The notes: generated by a model from the letters alone, not told the origin. A stretch of DNA of 16,497 nucleotides from Bacillota bacterium (GCA_023409955.1 JAEYQQ010000075.1:1-16497); one strand, 5' to 3'. Numbered from the stretch's first letter, positions 6,865-14,259 are shown. A program made the numbers and translations.

Positions 6865-8355
6865 ATGAAAAAGGTTCTAGGACTTGTGCTGGCACTGATC
6901 TTGACCCTATCCCAGGTTGCTGCATTGGCGCAGTCGGATACGACAGTATTTAACGTTCTGTCCAACACCATGGTGGCTGGATACCCGGAGAAGGCGGAAG
7001 ACAACCTTGCTCTCAATACACTAAAAGAAAAATTGGGCGTAGGCTTTAATGTAGAAGGCTACAGCTCCACTGGTGATTACAATACCAAAATTCAGTTGTA
7101 CATTGCTTCCAATGAGCTGCCGGACATGTGGTATGGCACGGTGGCACAGGTGCTTGAATGGAAAAACCAAGGCGTCATCATGCCTCTTACAGAGCTGTAT
7201 AAACAGTACGGTCAGGACATGGCGCCCTATATCTATCAATCCTCTTTAGACGCATTTACCTATGACGGCGAGCTGTGGGGCCTGCCCTCTATGTACTACT
7301 TTGATGAGCCCGGCAACGAAGCTAACTCCAACGGTCCCATCATCCGTACTGACTGGCTGAAGAACCTGAACCTTCAGGTACCCGAGACGCTGGATGAGCT
7401 CCATGCCGTGCTGCTGGCTTTCACCAACGATGATCCGGATGGCAATGGAAAAAAGGATACGTATGGTTTAGGTGCTGTAAATGATATTCTTGGCGTAAGT
7501 GCCAATGGCATGAACCTGGTGTACAACGCTTTTGGCATTACCCCCTCTCATTGGTATGTGCGGGATGATAAGCTGGTGAAGGGCTTTATGACCCAAGAAT
7601 TCAAAGATGCGGTTGCGGTTCTTCGCCAATGGTACGCCGAGGGGATCATCGACCCCGAGTTCCCTGTCATGAGCGGAACGAACCTGGAAGAAAAACTGGT
7701 GAACGGAACGGTTGGCGTCGCTTTCAGCAACGCCTGGGTACAAGACAGTGCTGACCCCCGTGAGCAGGCTCTGCGCGCAGTATACCCGGAGGCTGATCTT
7801 GTTACCTTCGCACCGGTGGAAGGCCCCACAGGCATGCGAGGCAATCCTCCTTCCTTTGGTTCCTGGCGGACCATCGTTTTCTCTGCCAATTGCAAAAACC
7901 CTGAGCTGTTAATGCAGAGCCTGAACTGGTTTGGCCAAGATGTAGAAAACTGGCTGCTGAGCGAGAATGGCATTCGCGGCGTGCATTGGGATTGGGATGC
8001 TGATGGCAAATTTGTGCGCATCGCGCCCTATAACGATGCCAATACCCGTTATGCCGAAGGCTTTGCTAACCCCAGCCGGATTCAGACCATGACCGACCGG
8101 CGCTATAACACCCCGGACGTAATCACCTCCATTGCAACTTCCAATAAGTATCTTTTGGAAAACAAGTTCTGGGGCACCGTACCCGCCATGGCCGATTATT
8201 CTGACCTGGATACCGATATAACATCCACCACACTGAAAGTCATTCAAGGGGAACTTGCTCTGGAAGAATTGGATGCCATGCAGACACGTTACCTGGAGCG
8301 TGGCGGCCAGAAAATCCAAGATGAAGTCAATGCCCTGTGGCTGACCATGAAATAA
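6865..8355 (+). CDS. Extracellular sugar-binding protein of the ABC importer (no lipobox)
   Basis: The product has 496 residues. I chose ATG 6865 because AAGGAGG (6851-6857) lies 7 bases upstream and the protein then begins with a clean signal peptide, MKKVLGLVLALILTLSQVAA. An upstream in-frame start at 6826 would bury it. Cleavage is likely after ALA, before QSDTT. The mature part has the hallmarks of LipO-like family 1 extracellular binding proteins: LPDMWYG, GELWGLPSMYYF, RTDWLKNLNLQVPETLDEL, the calcium-loop-like DDPDGNGKKDTYGLG and the WYAEGIIDPEF segment. It captures the sugar outside the cell and delivers it to the two permeases, 57 bases upstream. Binding proteins of Gram-positive bacteria usually carry a lipobox cysteine, and there is none here, so membrane retention is unexplained. 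Confidence 0.93.
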   Translation: MKKVLGLVLALILTLSQVAALAQSDTTVFNVLSNTMVAGYPEKAEDNLALNTLKEKLGVGFNVEGYSSTGDYNTKIQLYIASNELPDMWYGTVAQVLEWKNQGVIMPLTELYKQYGQDMAPYIYQSSLDAFTYDGELWGLPSMYYFDEPGNEANSNGPIIRTDWLKNLNLQVPETLDELHAVLLAFTNDDPDGNGKKDTYGLGAVNDILGVSANGMNLVYNAFGITPSHWYVRDDKLVKGFMTQEFKDAVAVLRQWYAEGIIDPEFPVMSGTNLEEKLVNGTVGVAFSNAWVQDSADPREQALRAVYPEADLVTFAPVEGPTGMRGNPPSFGSWRTIVFSANCKNPELLMQSLNWFGQDVENWLLSENGIRGVHWDWDADGKFVRIAPYNDANTRYAEGFANPSRIQTMTDRRYNTPDVITSIATSNKYLLENKFWGTVPAMADYSDLDTDITSTTLKVIQGELALEELDAMQTRYLERGGQKIQDEVNALWLTMK

Positions 8356-8380
8356 AGAAGTTGTCATCTATTTAATAAAT

Positions 8381-8410
8381 GGGGGCGGCCTGCTTAGGCA
8401 GGCTGCCCCC
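8381..8410 (+). promoter_or_regulatory. Strong intercistronic hairpin after the binding-protein gene
   Basis: GGGGGCGGCCTGC (8381-8393) pairs with GCAGGCTGCCCCC (8398-8410) over 13 bp with one G-T pair and a TTAG loop. There is no T tract, so it is not a standard terminator. Hairpins at this place commonly protect the upstream message and raise binding-protein levels above the downstream gene; that role is inferred. Confidence 0.75.
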
Positions 8411-8447
8411 GATCAACATCCGCTGATAAAGGGGGCAGAACAGACTT

Positions 8448-11348
8448 ATGCAACATACGACTTTCGATGTCGCTGTTTTAGGCGGTGGCATAGCAGGTTA
8501 TTATGCAGCGCTGAAAGCTGCAAAGCAAAACCGGAGCGTTGCACTGATTGAGCAGCGCGGCTTTGTAGGCCATGAGCTTACAGCTACGGGCCATAGCTGG
8601 ATATTGAACGGCAGCACACCACATGAGGTGTTTGAGGCGGTAGGCGCCAGAAAAAAGCTGATGCTGCGGGCACTTATGGATGCGGGCGTGAAGGTGCTGC
8701 TTCTCAGCTCACCGGTGGGGTTTGCTACAAAAGGAAACCGGGCATGCGGTGTATTGCTGGGGAATAAATTCGGCCTTCATTATCTTTTGGCTGACCAGAT
8801 TGTGGACACAACGGCCCATGCGGTGGGCTTTGCCCAATTGGGGAAAGTGAAAACGCAGGCACAGAAGGATGTTTTGGTATCCTATACCTTTTCAATTGAA
8901 AAAATCAGAACCCAATATGAGCAAAGCCTGCCTGTGCCGCAAAGCTTTCAGCTGGCGGGGGATCAGGTATATATGCATTCCAGCATATTACCCAATACCA
9001 TGTCAATAGAAATGCGTTACAGGGTACCAGGTCCTATCTCCGCCATAGAGAAAGGAAGCTTGGAGAGGCAGGCAAGGCTAAAGGCACTGGATGTTTTTTG
9101 TTGGCTGCGTAATAACATGCCAAGATACAAAAGTGCGCACCTGCTTGACTTGGCGGGAGAGATGCTGACTGCGCAGATAGCGGAAACAGAACCTGTGTAT
9201 GGCATGATCCATTTCCCTTTCCATTGGAATCAGGAGATATCAACCGCTGATTTGGATGCCTGCCAGGAAGAGGCAGCAAATAGGCTAGCAGCACTTCATT
9301 TGTCGCATCCAGAGCAACAGGCACCGGAATGCTTTATGATACACGGCAAGTGCATATCAAGTTGGAAGGAGCAAGCAGCAGCAGGGTTTCCTGACGGGCT
9401 TTATAATGTACACTTACAAGCAGATGAAGGCCAAATCCCCCTCATCGTCGGGAGTGCAGTGGTGGCGGGGGCGGGATCAGCCGGTACCTTTGCCGAATTG
9501 GCTTTATTGGAAAAAGGCACAGAAACCATCGTGATCAATCCTCAGTATGATATGGGCGGAAATCGCACCTTGGGCAGGGTATCAAACAATTATCATGGCT
9601 TTGTTGAAGGTATGAGCGGCAGGATTAATGAAGAGACGGTGTCGCTGTCCGAATCCATTGGCGGGAGTGGAAAAGTCAGCGACAGGATTGCTCGTATCCT
9701 ACTATACCACAAGCGCCTTCAAGATCCCCTGTGCACATGCTTATCAGGCCATACTGTATGCGGTGCTTTGATGGAAGGTACAAAAGTCAAAGCCTTATTG
9801 GTGGCTAACAATGACGGGCTGTATGCGGTCAAGGGTGAAGTATTTATTGATACCACATCAGATGCCGATGCAGCGGTATTCGCTGGAGCCGGGTATGACA
9901 TTGGATGTCCGATAGATGGTTCGGTGATGACCATTGGACAGTGGGGAGACAGCGCCTGGCGTATGGAAAAATGGACGGATGCGCCATATCATACAGATTA
10001 TGATATACTCCACCCGGATCGATATGACGAGCTGCTTCGTGGCATAGCATTAGCCCACGGTAGAAACAGCGATATTGATTTTGCGCCTTTTCCTAACCTT
10101 CGAGAAAGCCGGCGGATTCATGGCGAATATACTCTTACCTTGACGGATGTGCTACTGAACAAGCCATATGATGACATTATCTCCGTCGCCTGTACGCCGT
10201 ATGATACCCACGGGGTTGCATCTTCAGTCCTTTTGAGGATGGGTATGCTGGAGTTTAACGAAAATCCCATATATGTCCGTATACCTTACCGGTGCTTTAT
10301 TCCCAAAGGAATCAAAAATATGTTGGTGGGAGGAAAAGCCCCCAGCGCTACAAGAGATGCATCCAGCCTGTTTCGCATGAATGCAGATGTGGAAAATGCT
10401 GGATATGCCCTAGGCTTAATTGCCGCCCGCAGCCTTCAATTGGGCGTAGATGTAAGTGAAGTCCCGCTTGCACCCGTGCAGGAAGAACTGAAGAGAATTG
10501 GAAATTTACCTGGGTGGGCCTTTGATAAGCCCATTGACGAAAAGACTGCACTGCAGCATTTGCTGCTTGGTGAGCCAGCAGGTCTGCTACATACCATTTT
10601 ACAGCCCAAGGATGTGATGATGCCGCTGGTATATAAACAGTATCACACTGTATCAGACGATTCCATCCGGGAAAGTCATGCTATGGCACTGGCTTTCTGG
10701 GGGCATCCGGAAGGTGTGGATGCAATAATTGCGTCTCTTCTTATGGCACAGGATATTACAGATCCATCCATACTTCTTTCGGATGAAGGCTTTGGGCATA
10801 AGTATATCCGGTGGGATGGAGAGCTGGGTGCATATTTCCGCATCAACCGCCTGATCACCCTGCTGGGCGTTGCGGGCGATAAGCGCGCGCTGCCTGCTAT
10901 TATGCCTTATGTTGAAAAGGCGGAGGCAGGCGGGCCGCTGGTCAAGGGGGAGGATACCTATCACAAGACAAGGCTGGACAAATGGTGTGTTCCTTACTTT
11001 GATAGGCTGCTATGCCTGGTGTTTGCCATGGAGCGGCTGGCTGATCCCTCTGCTGTAAAACCACTTACAGCACTGATGGGCAAACCTTACATTTCTGGAT
11101 ATTTCAAAGGATCAGAGGATCACAAGGAGAGCTGTTCCACATCTGCCTGGCTTGAACTTGGCATTGCAAGAGCATTGGCACGGTGCGGAGGCGAGGCAGG
11201 TTACCGAAAGCTTCTTTTGTACAAGCAAGATGTGCGCGCAGTTTTCAGTTCCCATGCGCATAAGGTGCTGAAGGAACTGAGCGAGGGCAATGAAATGTCT
11301 GAATCTACCCATTTGGTTAAGCCGGAATCACGTTTGATTATCGATTAA
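8448..11348 (+). CDS. Large FAD-dependent oxidoreductase with two Rossmann domains and a helical C-terminus
   Basis: The product has 966 residues and no signal peptide, so it is cytosolic. Domain 1 (about 1-330) starts with a dinucleotide-binding motif, GGGIAG at 12-17, and the acidic residue E35 ending strand 2. Domain 2 (about 332-690) starts with a second motif, GAGSAG at 341-346, then YDMGGNRTLGRVSNNYHG. It contains the RESRRIHGEYTLT signature and GGKAPSATRDASSLFR followed by GYALGLIAA, as in FAD-dependent oxidoreductases of the FAD_oxidored type. From about 700 to 950 the chain is helical with HEAT-like repeats (LAFWGHPEGVDAIIASLL, LLGVAGDKRALPAIMPYV). Usual relatives have one FAD domain and 450-700 residues, so this looks like a duplicated or fused form. 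It follows the importer by 92 bases and a hairpin, which suggests oxidation of the imported sugar or a derivative. GGGGG at 8431-8435 is a weak ribosome binding site for the chosen ATG. Confidence 0.88.
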   Translation: MQHTTFDVAVLGGGIAGYYAALKAAKQNRSVALIEQRGFVGHELTATGHSWILNGSTPHEVFEAVGARKKLMLRALMDAGVKVLLLSSPVGFATKGNRACGVLLGNKFGLHYLLADQIVDTTAHAVGFAQLGKVKTQAQKDVLVSYTFSIEKIRTQYEQSLPVPQSFQLAGDQVYMHSSILPNTMSIEMRYRVPGPISAIEKGSLERQARLKALDVFCWLRNNMPRYKSAHLLDLAGEMLTAQIAETEPVYGMIHFPFHWNQEISTADLDACQEEAANRLAALHLSHPEQQAPECFMIHGKCISSWKEQAAAGFPDGLYNVHLQADEGQIPLIVGSAVVAGAGSAGTFAELALLEKGTETIVINPQYDMGGNRTLGRVSNNYHGFVEGMSGRINEETVSLSESIGGSGKVSDRIARILLYHKRLQDPLCTCLSGHTVCGALMEGTKVKALLVANNDGLYAVKGEVFIDTTSDADAAVFAGAGYDIGCPIDGSVMTIGQWGDSAWRMEKWTDAPYHTDYDILHPDRYDELLRGIALAHGRNSDIDFAPFPNLRESRRIHGEYTLTLTDVLLNKPYDDIISVACTPYDTHGVASSVLLRMGMLEFNENPIYVRIPYRCFIPKGIKNMLVGGKAPSATRDASSLFRMNADVENAGYALGLIAARSLQLGVDVSEVPLAPVQEELKRIGNLPGWAFDKPIDEKTALQHLLLGEPAGLLHTILQPKDVMMPLVYKQYHTVSDDSIRESHAMALAFWGHPEGVDAIIASLLMAQDITDPSILLSDEGFGHKYIRWDGELGAYFRINRLITLLGVAGDKRALPAIMPYVEKAEAGGPLVKGEDTYHKTRLDKWCVPYFDRLLCLVFAMERLADPSAVKPLTALMGKPYISGYFKGSEDHKESCSTSAWLELGIARALARCGGEAGYRKLLLYKQDVRAVFSSHAHKVLKELSEGNEMSESTHLVKPESRLIID

Positions 11349-11395
11349 ATACCAGCATTGGAATAGCTGATTATACAACTTCATAGCTAAGAAAA

Positions 11396-11447
11396 TGGCA
11401 CCCCCAAAGTCAGATGGAAATGAAATGCAATGACTATGGGGGTGTCA
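11396..11447. terminator. Hairpin after the flavoprotein gene, probable end of operon
   Basis: TGGCACCCCCAAAGTC (11396-11411) pairs with GACTATGGGGGTGTCA (11432-11447) with one mismatch and one wobble and a 20-base loop. No T run follows, so termination efficiency is doubtful. It may be a processing or stabilising end instead. Confidence 0.5.
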
Positions 11448-11816
11448 TGTTAGGTGAAAGAAGCATAAGAACCTTGCACTATAAGGCTAACCAATATCCT
11501 CAAACCGAGGTAGAGCAATAGTACTGGCTTCTGTTAGGGTTTAGCTGGTGCAAAAGAAAGGTGAGGCTGCCAGCAGAGTTACAAGCCTTGATTCTATCGT
11601 CTGTAAGCTCGAAAGCCAGCATACCAAGGGCAATGATACGTTTCCGTTTCTCCGCAGCCCAGATATACGTATACCGGCAACAATGCCTGTTTAGTCTACA
11701 GTTGCTTGCACTATCTGTTAGCGTCCCATATGTAGCGCTCGTATTCTTCAGGCTTTTCCTTTGGCCTGGGTGAGAGAATTGCTTTTTACTAGTAAATAAA
11801 GTGTTCCCATTATAAC
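11448..11816. other. Region without a recognisable gene
   Basis: Short minus-strand frames read PRPKEKPEEYERYIWDANR (stop) and RYTYIWAAEKRKRIIALGML followed by AFELTDDRIKACNSAG. They have gene-like composition but I do not recognise a family and no start or ribosome binding site is present. They may be remnants of accessory genes. CTGGGTGAGAG at 11767 matches the acceptor end of the tRNA fragment at 1539 over 11 bases, which could be chance. Confidence 0.4.
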
Positions 11817-11856
11817 AAAAAGGACGTCCACGCCGTATCGAGATTGACGTCCTTTT
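11817..11856. terminator. Bidirectional terminator
   Basis: AAAAGGACGTC (11818-11828) and GACGTCCTTTT (11846-11856) form a perfect 11-bp stem with A and T runs on the two sides, so it can work on either strand. The loop contains TATCGAGATT. Confidence 0.8.
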
Positions 11857-11910
11857 ACTTATTTATCGTACGAGATTGACATAATTCGAGTTTTGCTTTT
11901 TTGGGGAGGA

Positions 11911-11937
11911 GCAAAAACGCCATTCGAGATTGGCGTT
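11911..11937 (-). terminator. Terminator of the zinc-ribbon remnant
   Basis: On the minus strand AACGCC, loop AATCTCGAAT, GGCGTT, then TTTGC follows the stop codon at once. The loop is nearly the same as in the terminator 60 bases further on. Confidence 0.7.
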
Positions 11938-12214
11938 ATAATACCAATATAATGTCGCCGTTATCAAATGGGTCACCACATTCCGGACAGAACTTTGGTG
12001 GATGAGTCTTGTCATTTGGCTCCCAACCACACATGTCACATTTGTATTGCGGTATCCCTGCGGGCTTTGCTTTGCCACAATCAGAGCAGAACTTACCTTT
12101 GTTCTGCGCACCACAAGTACATGCCCAATGGTTAGGCGCAACCTCCTCAATCACCACTTGAATAATATCGCCATCTGTGTCTGAGTCTACTGCATCAACG
12201 ACAATAGCGGGTAT
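11936..12214 (-). pseudogene. C-terminal double zinc-ribbon tail of a larger protein
   Basis: The minus-strand frame is open from 12214 to the stop at 11936 but has no ATG; the first possible start is a GTG around 12157. The visible part reads VDSDTDGDIIQVVIEEV, then WACTCG...FCSDCG and YKCDMCG...KFCPECGDPFD: two four-cysteine zinc ribbons. Tails of this kind end SPFH/virion-core-like proteins and other multi-domain proteins of Clostridia; the match is to that general type only. The open frame begins exactly where the 226-bp repeat starts (12212), so the repeat or a rearrangement at its edge probably removed the front of the gene. Confidence 0.55.
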
Positions 12215-12441
12215 TTAGATACAAGTTGCATTTTAAGGGTAATGCGTTCGCGCGGGTATTGCCGTCGTTCTCGAAAGTACTCAAAGACACTGTTTCTGGC
12301 CTGTACGCGTTCTTGCGAGTATGTCGGGAACGGCGTACTTTTTAACTGCGAACGCTGATAAAATCGCCCGGCTTACCACCCTATCTTCTCGCCACATTTT
12401 GCGCAAACACTCTCACTTGAAATCATCTGCGTTGCTCCACA
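12212..12441. repeat. Direct repeat of about 226 bp, copy A
   Basis: Copy A matches 13462-13687 at roughly 85 percent by eye, with a few small gaps around 12319-12360. It includes the stretch GTACTCAAAGACACTGTTTC, which is identical in both. It covers the downstream region and the last third of the double-glycine peptide gene. Confidence 0.9.
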
Positions 12442-12564
12442 ATTTGTACATGTTGCAACGTAGTTAGGCCTGGATGCGCCACCTGCAACCTTCTCCAGTT
12501 CGTTATCACCGATTGGTTCTTTTTGTTCCATTCCGCATTGATTAACGGTCATTTTTTTATTCAT
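12373..12564 (-). CDS. Double-glycine-leader peptide with two CxxC knuckles (putative secreted or modified peptide precursor)
   Basis: The product has 63 residues. The leader ends in GDNELEKVAGG (19-29), a typical double-glycine cleavage site of C39-peptidase exporters, as in bacteriocin and Nif11-like precursors. The core, residues 30-63, carries Cys39-x2-Cys42-Gly and Cys54-x2-Cys57-Gly and ends in GW. The four cysteines could bind one zinc ion or form crosslinks. The start ATG 12564 is fixed by AAAGGAGA just upstream and by a promoter that lies inside the longer open frame, ruling out the earlier start. No exporter, peptidase, modification enzyme or immunity gene is seen in the window, so it is an orphan here. 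It is the only gene in the right-hand 5 kb that looks intact. Function is not known; a metal-binding secreted peptide, a bacteriocin or a signalling peptide are all possible. Confidence 0.75.
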   Translation of the reverse strand: MNKKMTVNQCGMEQKEPIGDNELEKVAGGASRPNYVATCTNCGATQMISSESVCAKCGEKIGW

Positions 12565-12570
12565 GAGAAA

Positions 12571-12579
12571 GTCTCCTTT
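12571..12579 (-). promoter_or_regulatory. Ribosome binding site of the double-glycine peptide
   Basis: AAAGGAGAC on the minus strand, 6 bases before ATG 12564. It decides the start codon. Confidence 0.85.
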
Positions 12580-12598
12580 TTTTGTAATTTTTCTATTT

Positions 12599-12627
12599 AG
12601 TATACCATTGACCGAACGCAGATTCAA
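12599..12627 (-). promoter_or_regulatory. Sigma-A type promoter of the double-glycine peptide
   Basis: On the minus strand TTGAAT (12627-12622), a 17-base spacer and TATACT (12604-12599) match the vegetative consensus at four and five of six positions. Transcription would start near 12592, giving a leader of about 28 bases. Confidence 0.75.
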
Positions 12628-12712
12628 TCGAAAAGCGTCTGATCGAGAATACTTCTCGCCCTATCCCAACAGAAATTTAGATTACGGTATTTCCTTTTTG
12701 GATAAGTAAGGC

Positions 12713-13176
12713 GAGTTGGTGTTTACATTGATTGCTGCAATCGCAAAGGAGAACAATCAGAGCCGCCGGTTCAACATCCGCTGGGGTTTTCAACGTATTG
12801 AGAACAGGACATCTTAACTATATCGAAAGAGATGTTACGGCTATAGGACCATGAAAAGCGGAACGCTCTGATTCTTAAAGCAGATGCGACAGTCGTATGA
12901 AAGATTTTCGAGAGCTACTTGAGCGGGAGTAGCGTCCTCATTGCGGAGTTAGGAAAAGAGAATAAGATACAACAATTTATTTCTTGCGCGTGAACTCATC
13001 AATGACCAATTATAATGAATAAATAATTTGGAAAATAACAGCAAACGTACAACTCACTTAAAATAATACATATGATCATAGAGAATCACCCACCGATAGT
13101 CACGGAAGAAGAATTTGACATTGTACAGTTGAGAAGATCTGCCGAAGCAATATTGAGATATCTGAAGATGGGGTGA
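12713..13176 (+). pseudogene. Large serine recombinase, broken into frameshifted pieces
   Basis: Three consecutive stretches follow the order of a large serine recombinase. The first is ELVFTLIAAIAKENNQSRRF, continuing with NIRWGFQRIEN (the helix after the catalytic domain). The second is RCYGYRTMKSGTL, then ILKADATVV, a TGA stop, and KIFESYLSGSSVLIAELGKE (the recombinase domain, normally reading VVRxIFExYLSG). The third is MIIENHPPIVTEEEFDIVQL followed by RRSAEA (normally HPAIIxxExFxxVQ). The catalytic serine domain and the zinc-ribbon/coiled-coil C-terminus are missing. Stops and frame changes separate the pieces, so no active enzyme is made. Confidence 0.75.
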
Positions 13177-13461
13177 CGCAGAAGAAAAATGGGAAATGCC
13201 GCGTTAACCTTAAAACCGATAAGCCTAATCATGACAACAATTCCCAAATGATTTATAGGCAGAATAATTTCGCCTATGCTCGTAAATCTGCGACCAAAGT
13301 GTGACTATTTGACCGAGCCGACCGTCTCATTCGATGTTATTCTGTAAGCAAGGTGGCAGCGAGTTGGCTGCTGCCGCCTTAACCATGGTGGTCTGATCTA
13401 TGCTTCCTTGAGGAGTTTACACAGATTTGGGGAGAAACCCGAACTTATGGCAAAGGACAGT
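13177..13461. other. Non-coding stretch with one hairpin
   Basis: No gene is recognised. AAGGTGGCAGC (13350-13360) pairs with GCTGCCGCCTT (13370-13380) with one wobble around a 9-base loop. It has no T run. The stretch may hold the decayed end of the serine recombinase. Confidence 0.4.
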
Positions 13462-13687
13462 TATTTTGATACAAGTTGCATTTTCAGGGCAGTGCGTTCG
13501 CGTGGGTATTGCCGTCGTTCTCAAAAGTACTCAAAGACACTGTTTCTGGCCTGTACGCGTTCTTGCGATTAGCCGGGAACGGCCATATTAACTGAGGAGG
13601 CTGACAAAATTGACCGGCTTACCACCCTAGCTTCTCGCCGCATTTTGCGTAAACACTCTCGTTTGATATCATCTGCTTTGCGCCACA
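13462..13687. repeat. Direct repeat of about 226 bp, copy B
   Basis: It matches 12212-12441 closely and runs up to GCCACA, where similarity ends abruptly and resolvase coding sequence begins. Copies A and B are 1250 bases apart in the same orientation and bracket the large-recombinase remnant and the front of the peptide gene. Confidence 0.9.
13619..13687 (-). pseudogene. C-terminal remnant of a second double-glycine peptide
   Basis: The minus-strand frame reads CGAKQMISNESVYAKCGEKL, then GW and a stop. It matches residues 42-63 of the intact peptide at 18 of 22 positions. Cys54 has become Tyr, breaking the second CxxC. Leader, front of the core and promoter are lost at the junction with the resolvase. 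It shows that at least two such peptide genes once existed here. Confidence 0.8.
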
Positions 13688-14214
13688 GACAGGTCAGGGA
13701 GCTGAAGGCCGCAGGAGCTACGGAAATCATCACGGAGCGCGAACACGGCGACGCCAAGGTGAAGCAGAATCTTGATCTTCTCTTGGAGGTTGCGGAAGCT
13801 GGAAGCACTCTCATATGCACCGAAGTCTCGCGACTGAGCCGCAGCGCACAGCAGCTCTGTGAGATCATCAACATCGTCAAAAGCAAGCGGATGAAGCTGC
13901 AAATCCTCGGCAGCATCACAATCGACTGCCGGACAGGCGATATAGACCCCATGAGCCAAGCCTTTATCCAGATGTCGGCAGTCTCTGCAGAACTTGAACT
14001 GTCGATCATCAGGGCCAGGGTGAAGTCCGGCATGGCAAACACCAAGGAGAAGGATAAAAAGATAAGAAGGCCGCAGACAACCAAGGATGACATCCCGGCG
14101 CTTTTCTACAAGCACTATCCTTCCTTCGCTTCTGGACAGATGAAAGTGAGCGAATTCGCCCGCATATGCGGTCTGTCTAGGCCCACGGTTTATAAGTATC
14201 TGAAACTGGTGTGA
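13687..14214 (+). pseudogene. Serine resolvase/invertase lacking its N-terminus
   Basis: The resolvase frame begins at RQVRELKAAGATEIITEREH, continues with the E-helix segment STLICTEVSRLSRSAQQLCE, ISAVSAELELSIIRARVKSG, and ends with a helix-turn-helix, SEFARICGLSRPTVYKYL. The first 15-20 residues, with the YARVS catalytic serine, are replaced by antisense peptide-tail sequence from repeat copy B. An open frame does run on upstream to a TTG at 13645, but it has no ribosome binding site and codes non-resolvase residues. Without the nucleophile it cannot recombine DNA. It resembles small recombinases of transposons and integrated elements. Confidence 0.8.
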
Positions 14215-14218
14215 TGAT

Positions 14219-14253
14219 AAAGGGCTCTGCGATTTGAAATCGCAGAGCCCTTT
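14219..14253. terminator. Bidirectional terminator between resolvase and HsdR remnants
   Basis: AAAGGGCTCTGCGATTT (14219-14235) is perfectly complementary to 14237-14253, a 17-bp stem with A and T flanks. It serves two convergent genes that are both now broken. Confidence 0.9.
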
Positions 14254-14259
14254 GATTGT

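Noticed and set aside
6826..8355. Upstream start of the binding protein at 6826
   Set aside because: It would place 13 residues before the signal peptide, while a good AAGGAGG site precedes ATG 6865.
7548..8367. Long minus-strand open frames opposite the binding-protein gene
   Set aside because: They lie wholly antisense to a strongly supported gene, show no family motif and have no start signals.
11448..11816. Second attachment site because CTGGGTGAGAG matches the tRNA end
   Set aside because: Only 11 identical bases and no tRNA structure around it; chance cannot be excluded.
11817..11937. CGAGATTG repeats as a CRISPR array
   Set aside because: Only two to three short, unevenly spaced copies, explained by two terminators; no repeat-spacer pattern or cas genes.
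12373..12627. Longer start for the double-glycine peptide (84 residues)
   Set aside because: The promoter lies inside the extra codons and the ribosome binding site fits the downstream ATG at 12564.
13569..14115. Minus-strand open frames opposite the resolvase remnant
   Set aside because: The plus strand has clear resolvase motifs; the antisense frames are composition effects.
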